Positions 34,370-43,503 are shown, numbered from the stretch's first letter. The stretch is 64,000 nucleotides of DNA from Paucimonas lemoignei (GCA_900475325.1 LS483371.1:1178001-1242000); one strand, 5' to 3'. Numbers and translations: made by a program. The notes: generated by a model not told the origin, from the sequence alone.

Positions 34370-34815
34370 GCCGTCTCCCCCGTTTGAACCATCTCACAGG
34401 TGTCAGCCATGTCGGGCTGGTGATCCTGCTGGCCTGGCTGGCGGCGCAGTGTGTGCTGCAACTCTGGCATGGGCTGGCGCAGCCGGTGGTCACTCCAGCC
34501 GCCAGTGCGCCGGTGGCGCAACTGTTGAGCCGACACTGGAAAGCCGCAGGTCCGGTACTGAGCAACGAGCTGCCCCTCACCACGCTGGACATCAAATACC
34601 TCGGCGGTTTCAAGGCCACGCCACTGAGTGCGTCGGTGGTGGTACTGCGCTACGAGCAACGCCAGCGCAGTCTGATTCGCGGCCAGAAACTGGCCCCCGG
34701 CATTGTCCTGCACGACATCGACGAACTGGGACTGATCCTCGACAACCACGGCAAGCGCGAGCGTCTGGCCTGGCCTCCACAACGTCCGTCTTTCGGCTTC
34801 AAGCAACAGGGATAA
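34366..34815 (+). CDS. gspC: Type II secretion inner-membrane protein GspC, short form
   Basis: Clamp between the inner-membrane platform and the secretin. The 149-residue product has one membrane helix (about 12-32) and a homology-region domain (about 65-140, LDIKYLGGFKAT to ILDNHGKRERL), but no PDZ or coiled-coil domain, so it is shorter than XcpP-type proteins. The best start is TTG 34366, in a 4-base overlap with the previous stop (TTGA); no ATG is suitably placed. Two bases separate it from gspD. Confidence 0.8.
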   Translation: MSRLPRLNHLTGVSHVGLVILLAWLAAQCVLQLWHGLAQPVVTPAASAPVAQLLSRHWKAAGPVLSNELPLTTLDIKYLGGFKATPLSASVVVLRYEQRQRSLIRGQKLAPGIVLHDIDELGLILDNHGKRERLAWPPQRPSFGFKQQG

Positions 34816-34817
34816 GC

Positions 34818-36764
34818 ATGACCATCATCAGCCTCAAGCAGCCTCTGCGTCTGGCCCTTCTGTTGTGCGCTTTGACCATGACAGGGGCCTTTGCCGAAGA
34901 AGAGCCGGTCTACGAAGTGAATTTCGTCGACACCGAACTCAGCGAGTTCATCGACAGTGTTTCGCGAATCACCAAGACCACGTTCATCATCGACCCGCGC
35001 GTGCAGGGCAAAGTCACTGTGCGCAGCAACGAGATGCTGGGCGGCGATGAGATCTACGCGATCTTCCTCTCGCAGCTGCGCGCTCAAGGCTTTGCCGCTG
35101 TGGACCTGCCCAACGGCAGCGTGAAGATCGTCCCGGATCAGGCTGCGCGTCTGGAGCCGGTGCCGGTGGAGTCCAAGCGTGACGCCGGGCACGCCAATGA
35201 CGGCATGGCCACGCGGGTATTCAGCGTGCGCAATGCGGCCAGCGAACAGATGCTCAACATCCTCAGGCCCCTGATCGACCCTCGCGTAGGCGTGATCACG
35301 CCGTACCCGTCGGCCAATCTACTGGTGATCACCGACTGGCGCAGCAACTTGAACCGCATCGACAGCCTGCTGGTGCAGCTCGATCAGGTCAGTCAGGAAC
35401 CGCTGGAAGTGCTGCCGCTGAAAAACGCCAACGCCAATGACACCGCGCAACTGGTCACTCGTCTGCTGGCGCGCGAACAAGGGGCCGACAGCGCCCAGGT
35501 GGTCGCTGACCCGCGCAGTAACGCCTTGCTGGTGCGCGGCAGTGTCGACAGCCGCGAACGGGTTCGCACCCTGCTCAAGCAGTTGGATAAACCTTACGAC
35601 CCGCAGCACAACGCCAACACCGTGGTGATGTACCTGCGCCATGCCAACGCTGCGGAAGTGGTCAAGGTGCTGCGCGGCCTCAGCCAGGAATCGGCAGTGC
35701 CCACCGTTGGCGCGCAAGAAGGCGAGAAAGCCGCACCGGTCAGCACCACCGGCATTCGCATGGAATACGAAGAAGGCACCAACGCGGTGGTGATGGTCGG
35801 CCCGGACAGCGAGCTGACGGCGTATCGCAACATCGTCGAACAGCTGGATATTCGCCGCGCGCAGGTGGTGGTCGAGGCGATCATCGCCGAAGTCTCTGAC
35901 ACCCGCGCTCAGGAACTGGGCGTGCAGTGGCTGTTCCAGGGCGACAACTTTGGTGCTGGCGCCATCAACTTCAGTGGCGGCAATGCCGCGAGTGTGACCG
36001 CAGTCGGAGCCTTGGCGCAGGCCAATAACACCACGGGCCTGGGGCAGTTGCTGTCCGGCGTGCAGGGCGTGACGGCGGGCGTCGGCAACCTCAGCGGCGG
36101 CGGGCTGAATTTCCTCGCGCTGCTCAACGCGTTGAAAAGCCAGAGCGGTTTCAACCTGTTGTCGACCCCGACCCTGTTGACCCTGGACAACGCCGAGGCA
36201 TCGATCCTGGTCGGCCAGGAAGTGCCGTTCGTGACCGGCTCGGTGACCCAGAACAACACCAACCCGTATCAGACCATCGAGCGCAAGGAAGTCGGTGTAA
36301 AGCTGCGCATCAAGCCGCAGATCAACATCGACAACACCGTGCGCCTGGACATCGTGCAAGAGGTTTCATCGATTGCCGAAAGTGCCACCGCCAGCGACGT
36401 GATCACCAACAAGCGCGAGATCAAGACCAAGGTCATGGTTGAAGACAACGGCCTGGTGGTGCTCGGTGGCTTGATCGGTGACGAGTCCACCACCAGTGAT
36501 CAGCGCGTGCCGTTCCTGGGCGATATTCCGGGGCTCGGGCGTTTGTTTCGCTCTGACTCCTCGCAGCGGGTCAAACAGAACCTGATGGTGTTCATCCGCC
36601 CGCGCATCGTGCGCGACGGTCAGACCCTGGCACAGCTCAGCAGCGAGAAATACCGCAACCTCAAGGCTTCGACTTCTTTGGCGCTGCCGAACCTGGCCGA
36701 CAGCGACAGCCTGCTGCAATTGTTTCCCGCCAGCCGGGAGCGCCTGGATCAAGGGTCATGGTAA
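34818..36764 (+). CDS. gspD: Type II secretion secretin GspD
   Basis: Outer-membrane channel of the T2SS. The 648-residue product has a Sec signal peptide ending near GAFA (26), periplasmic N0 to N3 domains (about 30-330), and the secretin core with VPFVTGSVTQ and VPFLGDIPGLGRLF. No S-domain is clear at the C terminus, and no gspS pilotin is nearby. ATG 34818 follows the gspC stop by two bases; longer frames upstream run through gspC. Overlaps gspE by 7 bases. Confidence 0.94.
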   Translation: MTIISLKQPLRLALLLCALTMTGAFAEEEPVYEVNFVDTELSEFIDSVSRITKTTFIIDPRVQGKVTVRSNEMLGGDEIYAIFLSQLRAQGFAAVDLPNGSVKIVPDQAARLEPVPVESKRDAGHANDGMATRVFSVRNAASEQMLNILRPLIDPRVGVITPYPSANLLVITDWRSNLNRIDSLLVQLDQVSQEPLEVLPLKNANANDTAQLVTRLLAREQGADSAQVVADPRSNALLVRGSVDSRERVRTLLKQLDKPYDPQHNANTVVMYLRHANAAEVVKVLRGLSQESAVPTVGAQEGEKAAPVSTTGIRMEYEEGTNAVVMVGPDSELTAYRNIVEQLDIRRAQVVVEAIIAEVSDTRAQELGVQWLFQGDNFGAGAINFSGGNAASVTAVGALAQANNTTGLGQLLSGVQGVTAGVGNLSGGGLNFLALLNALKSQSGFNLLSTPTLLTLDNAEASILVGQEVPFVTGSVTQNNTNPYQTIERKEVGVKLRIKPQINIDNTVRLDIVQEVSSIAESATASDVITNKREIKTKVMVEDNGLVVLGGLIGDESTTSDQRVPFLGDIPGLGRLFRSDSSQRVKQNLMVFIRPRIVRDGQTLAQLSSEKYRNLKASTSLALPNLADSDSLLQLFPASRERLDQGSW

Positions 36765-38218
36765 GTCCGCTGCTGCCGTATCGGCTGGCGCGCCAGAGCG
36801 GCGTGGCGAAAGTCCCCGCAATCCATGGCTGGGGATTACTGCTACGGGCCGACGGCGACACCGACATTCTGCAAGAGGTGATCCGCGCGCATGGCTTGCC
36901 GTGCGGCATTGAGCACTTGTCGGCCGCTGATTACGAGGTGCGTCTTGGCGCGCTGTATCAGTCTGGCGAATCGGCCACCGCTGCGTTGATCGAAGGCATA
37001 GGTGAACAGGTGGACCTCGACAGCCTCATGAGTGAGCTGCCGAAAATCGAAGACCTGCTGGAGAACGACAACGACGCGCCGGTCATTCGTTTGATCAACG
37101 GCCTGTTCGGCGAGGCCTTGCGGCTGCACGCGTCGGACATCCATGTGGAAACTTTCGAGGCGACCCTGGTGATTCGCCTGCGGGTCGATGGTCACTTGCG
37201 CGAAGTGCTGCGCCCACCTCGGGCGCTGTCGACGATGCTGGTCTCGCGGATCAAAGTCATGGCCCGGCTGGATATCGCCGAGAAGCGCCAGCCTCAGGAT
37301 GGGCGGATCACTCTGCGCTCCGGTGGCCGGGAAATCGACATTAGGGTCTCGACCTTGCCAGGGATTCACGGCGAGCGCGTGGTGATGCGGGTCTTGGACA
37401 AACAAGCCAGCCTGCTGGACCTGAATAACCTCGGCATGCCTTTGGAAGTGGAGCTTGGCCTGCGCGCCTGCCTGTCACGCCCTAACGGCATCGTGCTCAG
37501 TACCGGGCCTACCGGGTCGGGCAAGACCACCACGCTCTATGCCAGCCTCAACAGCCTGAACGACGGCTCGTGCAACATCCTCACCGTGGAGGACCCGGTG
37601 GAGTACGCCATCACCGGCATCGGCCAGACTGCCATCAACCCCCGCGCGGGCATGACCTTTGCCAATGGCTTGCGGGCGATTCTGCGCCAGGACCCGGACG
37701 TGATCATGCTCGGCGAAATCCGTGACCGGGAAACCGCACAGATCGCCGTGCAAGCCAGCCTCACCGGGCACCTTGTGCTCTCGACCCTGCACACCAACAG
37801 CGCGGTAGGCGCCGTGACCCGACTGCGGGACATGGGCATCGAACCTTTTCTGATCGCCTCCACCCTCAAGGGCGTGCTGGCGCAGCGGTTGGTGCGCCGC
37901 CTGTGCCATTGCGCCACCGCGCAACCCTTGCAGGCCGCCGAGCGAGCGCTATGGCCGGAGCTGGCCGAGCTGGAACACAGCTTTCATCCCCAGGGTTGCG
38001 AGGCCTGTCAGGGCAGCGGCTATGACGGCCGCATGGGGCTGTACGAATTCATCGAGCTGGACGCCGGGCTGATTGCCCTGTTGTACGACGGCGCCAGTGA
38101 AGTGGCCATGCATGAGTACCTGGCTGACAAACGCCAAAGCCTGGCGGCCATGGCCAGCGAGTGTCTGCGGCGTGGCGAGACCAGCCTTGCCGAAGTCTTG
38201 CGCGCGGTGCGGGGCTGA
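36758..38218 (+). CDS. gspE: Type II secretion ATPase GspE
   Basis: Cytoplasmic ATPase that powers pseudopilus assembly. The 486-residue product has an N-terminal GspL-binding domain, the Walker A loop GPTGSGKTT (250-258), the Asp box and Walker B region VIMLGEIRDRETA (about 315-327) and His box LSTLHTNSA. The zinc subdomain cysteines are C383, C385, C414 and C417: the first pair is CxC instead of CxxC. Overlaps gspD; three bases lie before gspF. Confidence 0.94.
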   Translation: MVSPLLPYRLARQSGVAKVPAIHGWGLLLRADGDTDILQEVIRAHGLPCGIEHLSAADYEVRLGALYQSGESATAALIEGIGEQVDLDSLMSELPKIEDLLENDNDAPVIRLINGLFGEALRLHASDIHVETFEATLVIRLRVDGHLREVLRPPRALSTMLVSRIKVMARLDIAEKRQPQDGRITLRSGGREIDIRVSTLPGIHGERVVMRVLDKQASLLDLNNLGMPLEVELGLRACLSRPNGIVLSTGPTGSGKTTTLYASLNSLNDGSCNILTVEDPVEYAITGIGQTAINPRAGMTFANGLRAILRQDPDVIMLGEIRDRETAQIAVQASLTGHLVLSTLHTNSAVGAVTRLRDMGIEPFLIASTLKGVLAQRLVRRLCHCATAQPLQAAERALWPELAELEHSFHPQGCEACQGSGYDGRMGLYEFIELDAGLIALLYDGASEVAMHEYLADKRQSLAAMASECLRRGETSLAEVLRAVRG

Positions 38219-38221
38219 TCC

Positions 38222-39424
38222 ATGCCGACGTATCGCTATCAGGCCCTTGACCCGACTGGACGCACCCGCAAGGCCAGCATTCAGGCGGAAAACGAACGCC
38301 ATGCCCGGCAGCTACTGCGTGAGCAGGGGCTATTTACCCGGCAATTGCAGATTCAGGATTCGGCCTCTCGCAGCCCGCGTGGCCAGCGCCTTAATCACAG
38401 CCAGCTGTGTGAGCTGACCCGGCAACTGGCGACGTTATTGAGTGCCGGGATTGCCCTCGTCGATGCCCTGGCAACCCTTGAGCGCCAGCTCGCCGAACCT
38501 GCGATTCGCAACTTATTGGTGGCCGTGCGCGGCGCCCTCGGCGAAGGCCACAGCCTGGCCCAGAGCCTGCGTCGCCAGGGCGGTTTGTTCAACGGCTTGT
38601 ACTGCGCGCTGGTGGAAGCCGGTGAGCGTTCCGGCAAGTTGGCGCCGGTGCTTGAGCGTCTGGCGGAGCACCTTGAACAGGTTCAGCGCCAGCGGCACAA
38701 AGCGCGGACCGCCATGATCTATCCGGCCGTGTTGATGCTGGTTTCGCTGCTGGTCGTCGTTGGCTTGATGACCTTTGTGGTTCCCAAACTCACCGAGCAA
38801 TTCAGCCACACCGGGCAAGCCCTGCCGGTGATCACGCAACTGCTGATCGGCATCAGCAAAGGGCTGATCACCGTCGGGCCGTGGCTGCTGGTGTTGGCGG
38901 TGCTGGCGGGAACCGCTGGCGGCTATCTGTTACGCAAGCCGCACTGGCGCCTGCGTCTGGATCGCAACCTGTTGCGGCTGCCGAAAGTCGGCGCACTGCT
39001 GACAGTGCTGGAGAGCGCCCGACTGGCCCGCAGCCTGGCGATTCTGGTGGGCAGCGGCGTGCCGTTGCTGGAGGCCTTGCAGGTGGCGACCGCGACCGTC
39101 AGCAATCGGGAAATCCATCGCACCCTGACCACCGTTCGCGAACAAGTGGAGGGCGGCGTCAGCTTGCACCGCGCCCTCAACGCTGCCGGTCACTTCCCGC
39201 CGCTGCTGCTCAACATGGTGGCCAGCGGCGAGGCCAGTGGGACCCTGCCGGACATGCTCGAACGGGTGGCTGAAAACCAGGAACGCGGCTTCACCCGACA
39301 CGTGGACATGCTCATGGCCTTGTTCGAACCCCTGATGATTCTGGTGATGGGCGGCGTGGTGCTGTTCATCGTACTGGCCGTGCTGTTACCGATCATGCAG
39401 CTCAATCAAGGGCTGACTTTCTAA
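38222..39424 (+). CDS. gspF: Type II secretion platform protein GspF
   Basis: Polytopic inner-membrane platform protein. The 400-residue product has two repeated cytoplasmic helical domains (about 60-165 and 265-365), each ending in a GSxSGxLP-like motif (EAGERSGKLAPVLER and ASGEASGTLPDMLER), and three membrane helices. It begins MPTYRYQALDPTG, the usual GspF opening. gspG follows after 17 bases. Confidence 0.94.
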   Translation: MPTYRYQALDPTGRTRKASIQAENERHARQLLREQGLFTRQLQIQDSASRSPRGQRLNHSQLCELTRQLATLLSAGIALVDALATLERQLAEPAIRNLLVAVRGALGEGHSLAQSLRRQGGLFNGLYCALVEAGERSGKLAPVLERLAEHLEQVQRQRHKARTAMIYPAVLMLVSLLVVVGLMTFVVPKLTEQFSHTGQALPVITQLLIGISKGLITVGPWLLVLAVLAGTAGGYLLRKPHWRLRLDRNLLRLPKVGALLTVLESARLARSLAILVGSGVPLLEALQVATATVSNREIHRTLTTVREQVEGGVSLHRALNAAGHFPPLLLNMVASGEASGTLPDMLERVAENQERGFTRHVDMLMALFEPLMILVMGGVVLFIVLAVLLPIMQLNQGLTF

Positions 39425-39441
39425 TCATGGAGAACCTTCGC

Positions 39442-39879
39442 ATGCCCCTTCTGAAACCCAAGCGCCAGCGCGGCTTCACGCTGATGGAAATCATGGTGGT
39501 GATTTTCATCATCGGCCTGTTGATCGCCGTGGTCGCGCCCAGCGTGCTCGGCAATCAGGACAAGGCCATGCGCCAGAAAGTCCTGGCTGACCTGTCCACC
39601 CTGGAGCAGGCGCTGGACATGTATCGCCTGGATAACTTGCGTTACCCAAGCTCCGAGCAGGGTTTGAACGCCCTGACCAGCGCGCCGAAAGTCGAACCGC
39701 TGGCCCGCGCCTGGCGAGCCGATGGCTACATTCGTCGCCTGCCTGCTGACCCGTGGGGCAATGCGTACAACTACAAGGCTCCCGGTGAGCATGGGCGCAT
39801 CGACATCTACTCGTTGGGCGCCGACGGAGCGCCGGGCGGCGAGGGCACCGACGGCGATATCGGTAACTGGAACCTCTGA
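39442..39879 (+). CDS. gspG: Type II secretion major pseudopilin GspG
   Basis: Main subunit of the T2SS pseudopilus. The 145-residue product has the prepilin cleavage site RG-FTLMEIMVVI, with glutamate at +5, and the calcium-binding C-terminal region YSLGADGAPGGEGTDGDIGNW. The ATG at 39427 is in frame, but GGAGA at 39430-39434 is well placed for the ATG at 39442. It needs a prepilin peptidase (PilD), which is not encoded here. Confidence 0.94.
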   Translation: MPLLKPKRQRGFTLMEIMVVIFIIGLLIAVVAPSVLGNQDKAMRQKVLADLSTLEQALDMYRLDNLRYPSSEQGLNALTSAPKVEPLARAWRADGYIRRLPADPWGNAYNYKAPGEHGRIDIYSLGADGAPGGEGTDGDIGNWNL

Positions 39880-39881
39880 GG

Positions 39882-40331
39882 GTGAAGCGTGCGCGGGGCT
39901 TTTCACTGCTGGAAATGCTGGTGGTGTTGCTGATCGTCGGCTTGTTCAGCGCCATGAGCGTGGCCTGGCTGGACTCCGGCCAGGCACCGATCCAGCAAGC
40001 CTTGCAGCAGTTGGCCGCGGAGGCGCGGATTCAAGCGGCCCAGGCCCGGCACAGCGGGCAAGTGCTGGGCTTGCGCTGGAATGGCAAACAACCGGAGTTC
40101 GTGCGTTTGCAGCCGGGCGCCGATAACCCGCGCTGGCGGGTTCAAGCAACTCAGCTCAGGCCATGGCCCGCACAGCTGAGCGCGGACTGGGCAGTGTCCG
40201 CTGAGCCTCAGGTGCTGTTCACTCCCAACGGCGTGGCAGGTTCGGCGGCCGTCACCTGGCACTGGCCCGAAGGGCAGCAGCGCTGGGAGTGGCGCACCGA
40301 CAACAGCCTGACTCAAGTGAACCTGCCATGA
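39882..40331 (+). CDS. gspH: Type II secretion minor pseudopilin GspH
   Basis: Minor pseudopilin joining the tip complex to the GspG shaft. The 149-residue product has the cleavage site ARG-FSLLEMLVVL with glutamate at +5 and a beta-rich C-terminal domain with several tryptophans. It starts with GTG at 39882, two bases after gspG, preceded by GAGGG. Overlaps gspI by 4 bases. Confidence 0.87.
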   Translation: MKRARGFSLLEMLVVLLIVGLFSAMSVAWLDSGQAPIQQALQQLAAEARIQAAQARHSGQVLGLRWNGKQPEFVRLQPGADNPRWRVQATQLRPWPAQLSADWAVSAEPQVLFTPNGVAGSAAVTWHWPEGQQRWEWRTDNSLTQVNLP

Positions 40332-40693
40332 GGCGCGAGCGCGGCTTCACCTTGCTGGAAGTGATGGTCGCCCTGGGCATCGCGGCGATGATGGCGGTGA
40401 TGGTCAGCCAAATGCTGCGCCAGCGCATCAGCGTGCATCAGGCCGTTCAGCAGCATCGACTCGGCAGCCTGTGCGCCCGTGAGTTGGAAGCGCGATTCGG
40501 CGTCGAGCGTTACTGGCCGCAGATCAATCAGGTGCGTGGCGAACTGCGCCAGGGCGAGATGACCTGCTACTGGCGGCTGGACCTGGGCATGACCGGCGTG
40601 CGGGATTTGCGTCGCGGCGAACTGGCACTGTTTGCCGCGCCGGATGAGCGCGAGCCGCTGGGGCATTTCACGTTGTTTCTGGTGCGACCGTGA
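40328..40693 (+). CDS. gspI: Type II secretion minor pseudopilin GspI
   Basis: Tip minor pseudopilin that starts assembly with GspJ and GspK. The 121-residue product has the cleavage site ERG-FTLLEVMVAL, then the short beta domain with LCARELEARF in place of the usual AxNxL region. ATG 40328 overlaps the gspH stop (ATGA); an upstream in-frame start at 40289 would put extra residues before the short prepilin leader and is rejected. Confidence 0.9.
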   Translation: MRRERGFTLLEVMVALGIAAMMAVMVSQMLRQRISVHQAVQQHRLGSLCARELEARFGVERYWPQINQVRGELRQGEMTCYWRLDLGMTGVRDLRRGELALFAAPDEREPLGHFTLFLVRP

Positions 40694-41277
40694 AGCGGCT
40701 TCAGCAAGGCCTGACGCTGGTTGAGCTGTTGGTGGCCATGGCGTTGACCGCCGTGCTTGGCGTGGTGCTGGCGGCGTTGGTCAATGGCTGGTTGAGCGTG
40801 CGCGAGCGTCTGTCCGAGCCGGGCAACGAGCCGATGGTGCTGGAATTCTGCCTGGCCCTGGAGCGGCGGCTGGACGGTCTGGTGCTGCGCCAACTGTACG
40901 AACAGCGCCTGCCATTGCCCATGGCCTGGCTGGACTGGAAGCCAGCGGCACAGCAGCTGGACTGGGTAGCGCTTACCGCCTGGCCCGAAGAAGGCCAGTC
41001 GCGTTTACAGCGTCAACGCCTTGAGTTCAGCCCGCGCGAACGCAGCTTGAACATCTGGACCTCGGCTGACCTTTACGCCGCTGGTGTTGCCCGTTGGCAG
41101 CGCCGCGAACAACTGGGCGAGATCGACAAGGTGCAGTTCAGTTTTTATCAGGGAACCCGCTGGCTGGCGTTTCCTTCAACGGTCGCCCAGCAGCCCAATC
41201 GGGGCGTGCGGCTGGAATTCGAGCGTCATGGAGCGCCTTATGTTTGCACCTTCAATTTGCCGGATAGCCAACCGTGA
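40690..41277 (+). CDS. gspJ: Type II secretion minor pseudopilin GspJ
   Basis: Tip minor pseudopilin, partner of GspI and GspK. The 195-residue product has the site QQG-LTLVELLVAM, with leucine at +1 and glutamate at +5, followed by a beta-rich domain. GTG start at 40690 overlaps gspI (GTGA), and its stop overlaps gspL (GTGA). Confidence 0.89.
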   Translation: MKRLQQGLTLVELLVAMALTAVLGVVLAALVNGWLSVRERLSEPGNEPMVLEFCLALERRLDGLVLRQLYEQRLPLPMAWLDWKPAAQQLDWVALTAWPEEGQSRLQRQRLEFSPRERSLNIWTSADLYAAGVARWQRREQLGEIDKVQFSFYQGTRWLAFPSTVAQQPNRGVRLEFERHGAPYVCTFNLPDSQP

Positions 41278-42398
41278 AGCTCTTTAAACGCAGGCTGTCC
41301 GAACGTGCGGCTGCACGCGAGTGGTTGCTGGTTCGTCCCGGCCTTGAGGCTGCTGATCCCTGGCAATGGCGCCGTCTGCCCGGTACCGAGTTCGGCGACG
41401 GGCCGCCGCCTGCACGTTTTGCTGAGGCCCCGGTCGCGCTGATCATACCCGCAGCGCGTTGCAGCCACTTCCAGATCCCTGCGCCACCCGGGCTCAAGCC
41501 CCATGAATGGCCGCAATTGCTGGAGGATTCGCTACAACAACCGGTCGATCAGGTGCAGGTGAGCTGTCTGTCCAGGGCCAACGGGCATCTGGAATTGCTG
41601 GTGGTTGAGCGCGTTCGCGTCCTGAGCTGGCTGGATGAGTGTGAAGCGATGGGTCTCGCAGTCAGTCATGTATGGGCAGAGATGCAACTGTTGCCGGAGC
41701 TGGCCCCTGACCAGGCATTGCGCTGGTCCCGTGGTGAATGCGCCTGCGTGAAGCGCGCGGATGCGAAGGGCGTGCAGCACTGGTTGGTGTGGCCCGAGGT
41801 GCTGGGGGATTTGCCGGAAGATTGGCAGCATTCGCAGCAGGAAATCACCGGCGACTGGCCTTCGCAGTGGGCTCCGTTGCAGCGCCTGCCGAATCTGTTG
41901 GCCGGTTCTGGACGTCGCACAGGCAGAAGTCGGCCACGAACCTTGGCATTCAGCCAAAGCCAGCGGCGTCTGTTGGGGGCCTGTGCAGCATTGGCGCTGG
42001 TCTGGGGCGCGTTGGTGATCGGGCAGTTCTGGCGACAGGTGCCGGTCTGGAAGGCGCAGGTTGAGGCCGTCACCGGCCCCGTCTCCAGCGCCCGCCAGGC
42101 GGAGCGGGTTCTGGCCCGGATGTCCGCCGATCAGCTCGACTGGCGAACCCGACAGCAGCAAATGGTTGAGCTGGAACAGGCGGTCGAGCAATGGCTTGAA
42201 GGGCAGCAGGAATGGGGTGTTTCCGGCAGTTATTTCGATGGCCAGCGCTGGCGTGTGGTGCTCAGCGGCAGCAGCCCGTCTCCGGCCCTCGAACACTGGC
42301 AAGCGATGGCCCGCAGCGCCGGAGCGAAAGTCACCGTCGAGCCAGATCCCAAAACCGCCTTGCTGACCCTCAACTTCAACCTGGACGGCCAGCCATGA
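41274..42398 (+). CDS. gspL: Type II secretion protein GspL
   Basis: Bitopic protein that anchors GspE to the membrane. The 374-residue product has a cytoplasmic actin-like domain (about 1-215), one membrane helix (about 237-255) and a periplasmic ferredoxin-like domain (about 300-374). GTG start at 41274. The sequence is divergent, but length, topology and place between J and M support the call. Confidence 0.87.
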   Translation: MKLFKRRLSERAAAREWLLVRPGLEAADPWQWRRLPGTEFGDGPPPARFAEAPVALIIPAARCSHFQIPAPPGLKPHEWPQLLEDSLQQPVDQVQVSCLSRANGHLELLVVERVRVLSWLDECEAMGLAVSHVWAEMQLLPELAPDQALRWSRGECACVKRADAKGVQHWLVWPEVLGDLPEDWQHSQQEITGDWPSQWAPLQRLPNLLAGSGRRTGRSRPRTLAFSQSQRRLLGACAALALVWGALVIGQFWRQVPVWKAQVEAVTGPVSSARQAERVLARMSADQLDWRTRQQQMVELEQAVEQWLEGQQEWGVSGSYFDGQRWRVVLSGSSPSPALEHWQAMARSAGAKVTVEPDPKTALLTLNFNLDGQP

Positions 42399-42832
42399 AG
42401 GCTTTCATCGAACGCAGCTGTGTAACGTTCGCGGCGCTGCCTGCCAGTCGCCGTTATGCCTTGTTGGCGGGATGGGTGGTGGTGCTGACGCTGTTGCTGG
42501 TGTTGATCGGTCGCCCGTTGCTGGCGTGGGGCAAAGAATGGCGCCAATGGCCGACTCTGGCTCAGCAGGCTCAGGCATTGACTCCTGGGGTGACCTTCAC
42601 CAGCGACTATTGGCAGGCCCTGGCCAGCGCTCGCGGCCTGATGCTCACGCGGGTCGAACAGCGTGGCGACATCTGGCAATTGCAGGGCGAACTGACCCGC
42701 GCCGAAACCCTGCCGCAATTGCTGGGCAGCATTCAGGCCCAAGGTGGGCGCCCGCTGCGCTGGAGCCTTGAGCAAGGGCATCAGGGGCTGGTGTTCAGCG
42801 TGGACGTCAGCCGCACGGGAGGTCGACCTTGA
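42395..42832 (+). CDS. gspM: Type II secretion protein GspM
   Basis: Small bitopic partner of GspL. The 145-residue product has a cytoplasmic end with ASRRYALLAG, one membrane helix (about 24-44) and a periplasmic ferredoxin-like domain (about 80-145). ATG 42395 overlaps the gspL stop (ATGA); longer frames upstream lie within gspL. Confidence 0.85.
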   Translation: MKAFIERSCVTFAALPASRRYALLAGWVVVLTLLLVLIGRPLLAWGKEWRQWPTLAQQAQALTPGVTFTSDYWQALASARGLMLTRVEQRGDIWQLQGELTRAETLPQLLGSIQAQGGRPLRWSLEQGHQGLVFSVDVSRTGGRP

Positions 42833-43503
42833 CGCGCAAGCTCTGGGGGGTGGGTGTCGCGGTTTTTGTCCTGACGCTGCTGTTGAACATGCCGGCTGCG
42901 TTTGTCGCCCGGTTTGTGCCCTGGAGTTCTGATTGGCAGCCGGTGGCGGTGACTGGCACCCTTTGGAACGGCGGCATGGAGAGGCTCGGCCCGCTTGGTC
43001 CTCTGGCGTGGCGTTTCCAACCCTGGATCGGCCAGGGCAATGTGAGTGCGGGTTTTCAGCAACGGAACTGGGAATTGCAACTCAGCGGCTGGCCCTGGGC
43101 CTGGCAGGCGCAACTGGCTCCTGCTGCGCGGCAGATGACACCTTTGACGGGCTTTGTGGTGGATGGGAACTGGCAAGGCAGCGTGCATATTAAAGGGAGT
43201 GGTGCGACGTGCAGGTCCAGTGGAGGCGAACTGAGCGGTCGGGACCTGGCCTTGATCACGCCGTGGACGGTGGTGCTAGGCAGTGCGCAGCTCAGGTTGG
43301 AGTGTCGTGAAGGTTTGCGGTTATTGGCGGATGTTCAGCGCGAAGGCGAGCATCGTTTTCATGGCTGGATGGAGCCTGCGGTTGGGCGGATCAAGCTCAG
43401 TGGCAGGGTTGAAGCGGATGCGATGGTGACGCCGCTGCTGGTTCAGGCGGGGCTGCTCAAAGCTGGGGTTTTGGAGTTTGAGAGGGTGTGGGGTGGGCGG
43501 TAG
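42829..43503 (+). CDS. gspN: Type II secretion protein GspN
   Basis: Accessory T2SS protein present only in some systems; role not settled. The 224-residue product has an N-terminal membrane helix (about 5-27) and a periplasmic beta-rich domain with VTGTLWNGG, the usual GspN opening. The start is TTG in a 4-base overlap (TTGA) with gspM, like gspC. It is the last gene of the operon and is followed by the large inverted repeat. Confidence 0.83.
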   Translation: MTRKLWGVGVAVFVLTLLLNMPAAFVARFVPWSSDWQPVAVTGTLWNGGMERLGPLGPLAWRFQPWIGQGNVSAGFQQRNWELQLSGWPWAWQAQLAPAARQMTPLTGFVVDGNWQGSVHIKGSGATCRSSGGELSGRDLALITPWTVVLGSAQLRLECREGLRLLADVQREGEHRFHGWMEPAVGRIKLSGRVEADAMVTPLLVQAGLLKAGVLEFERVWGGR

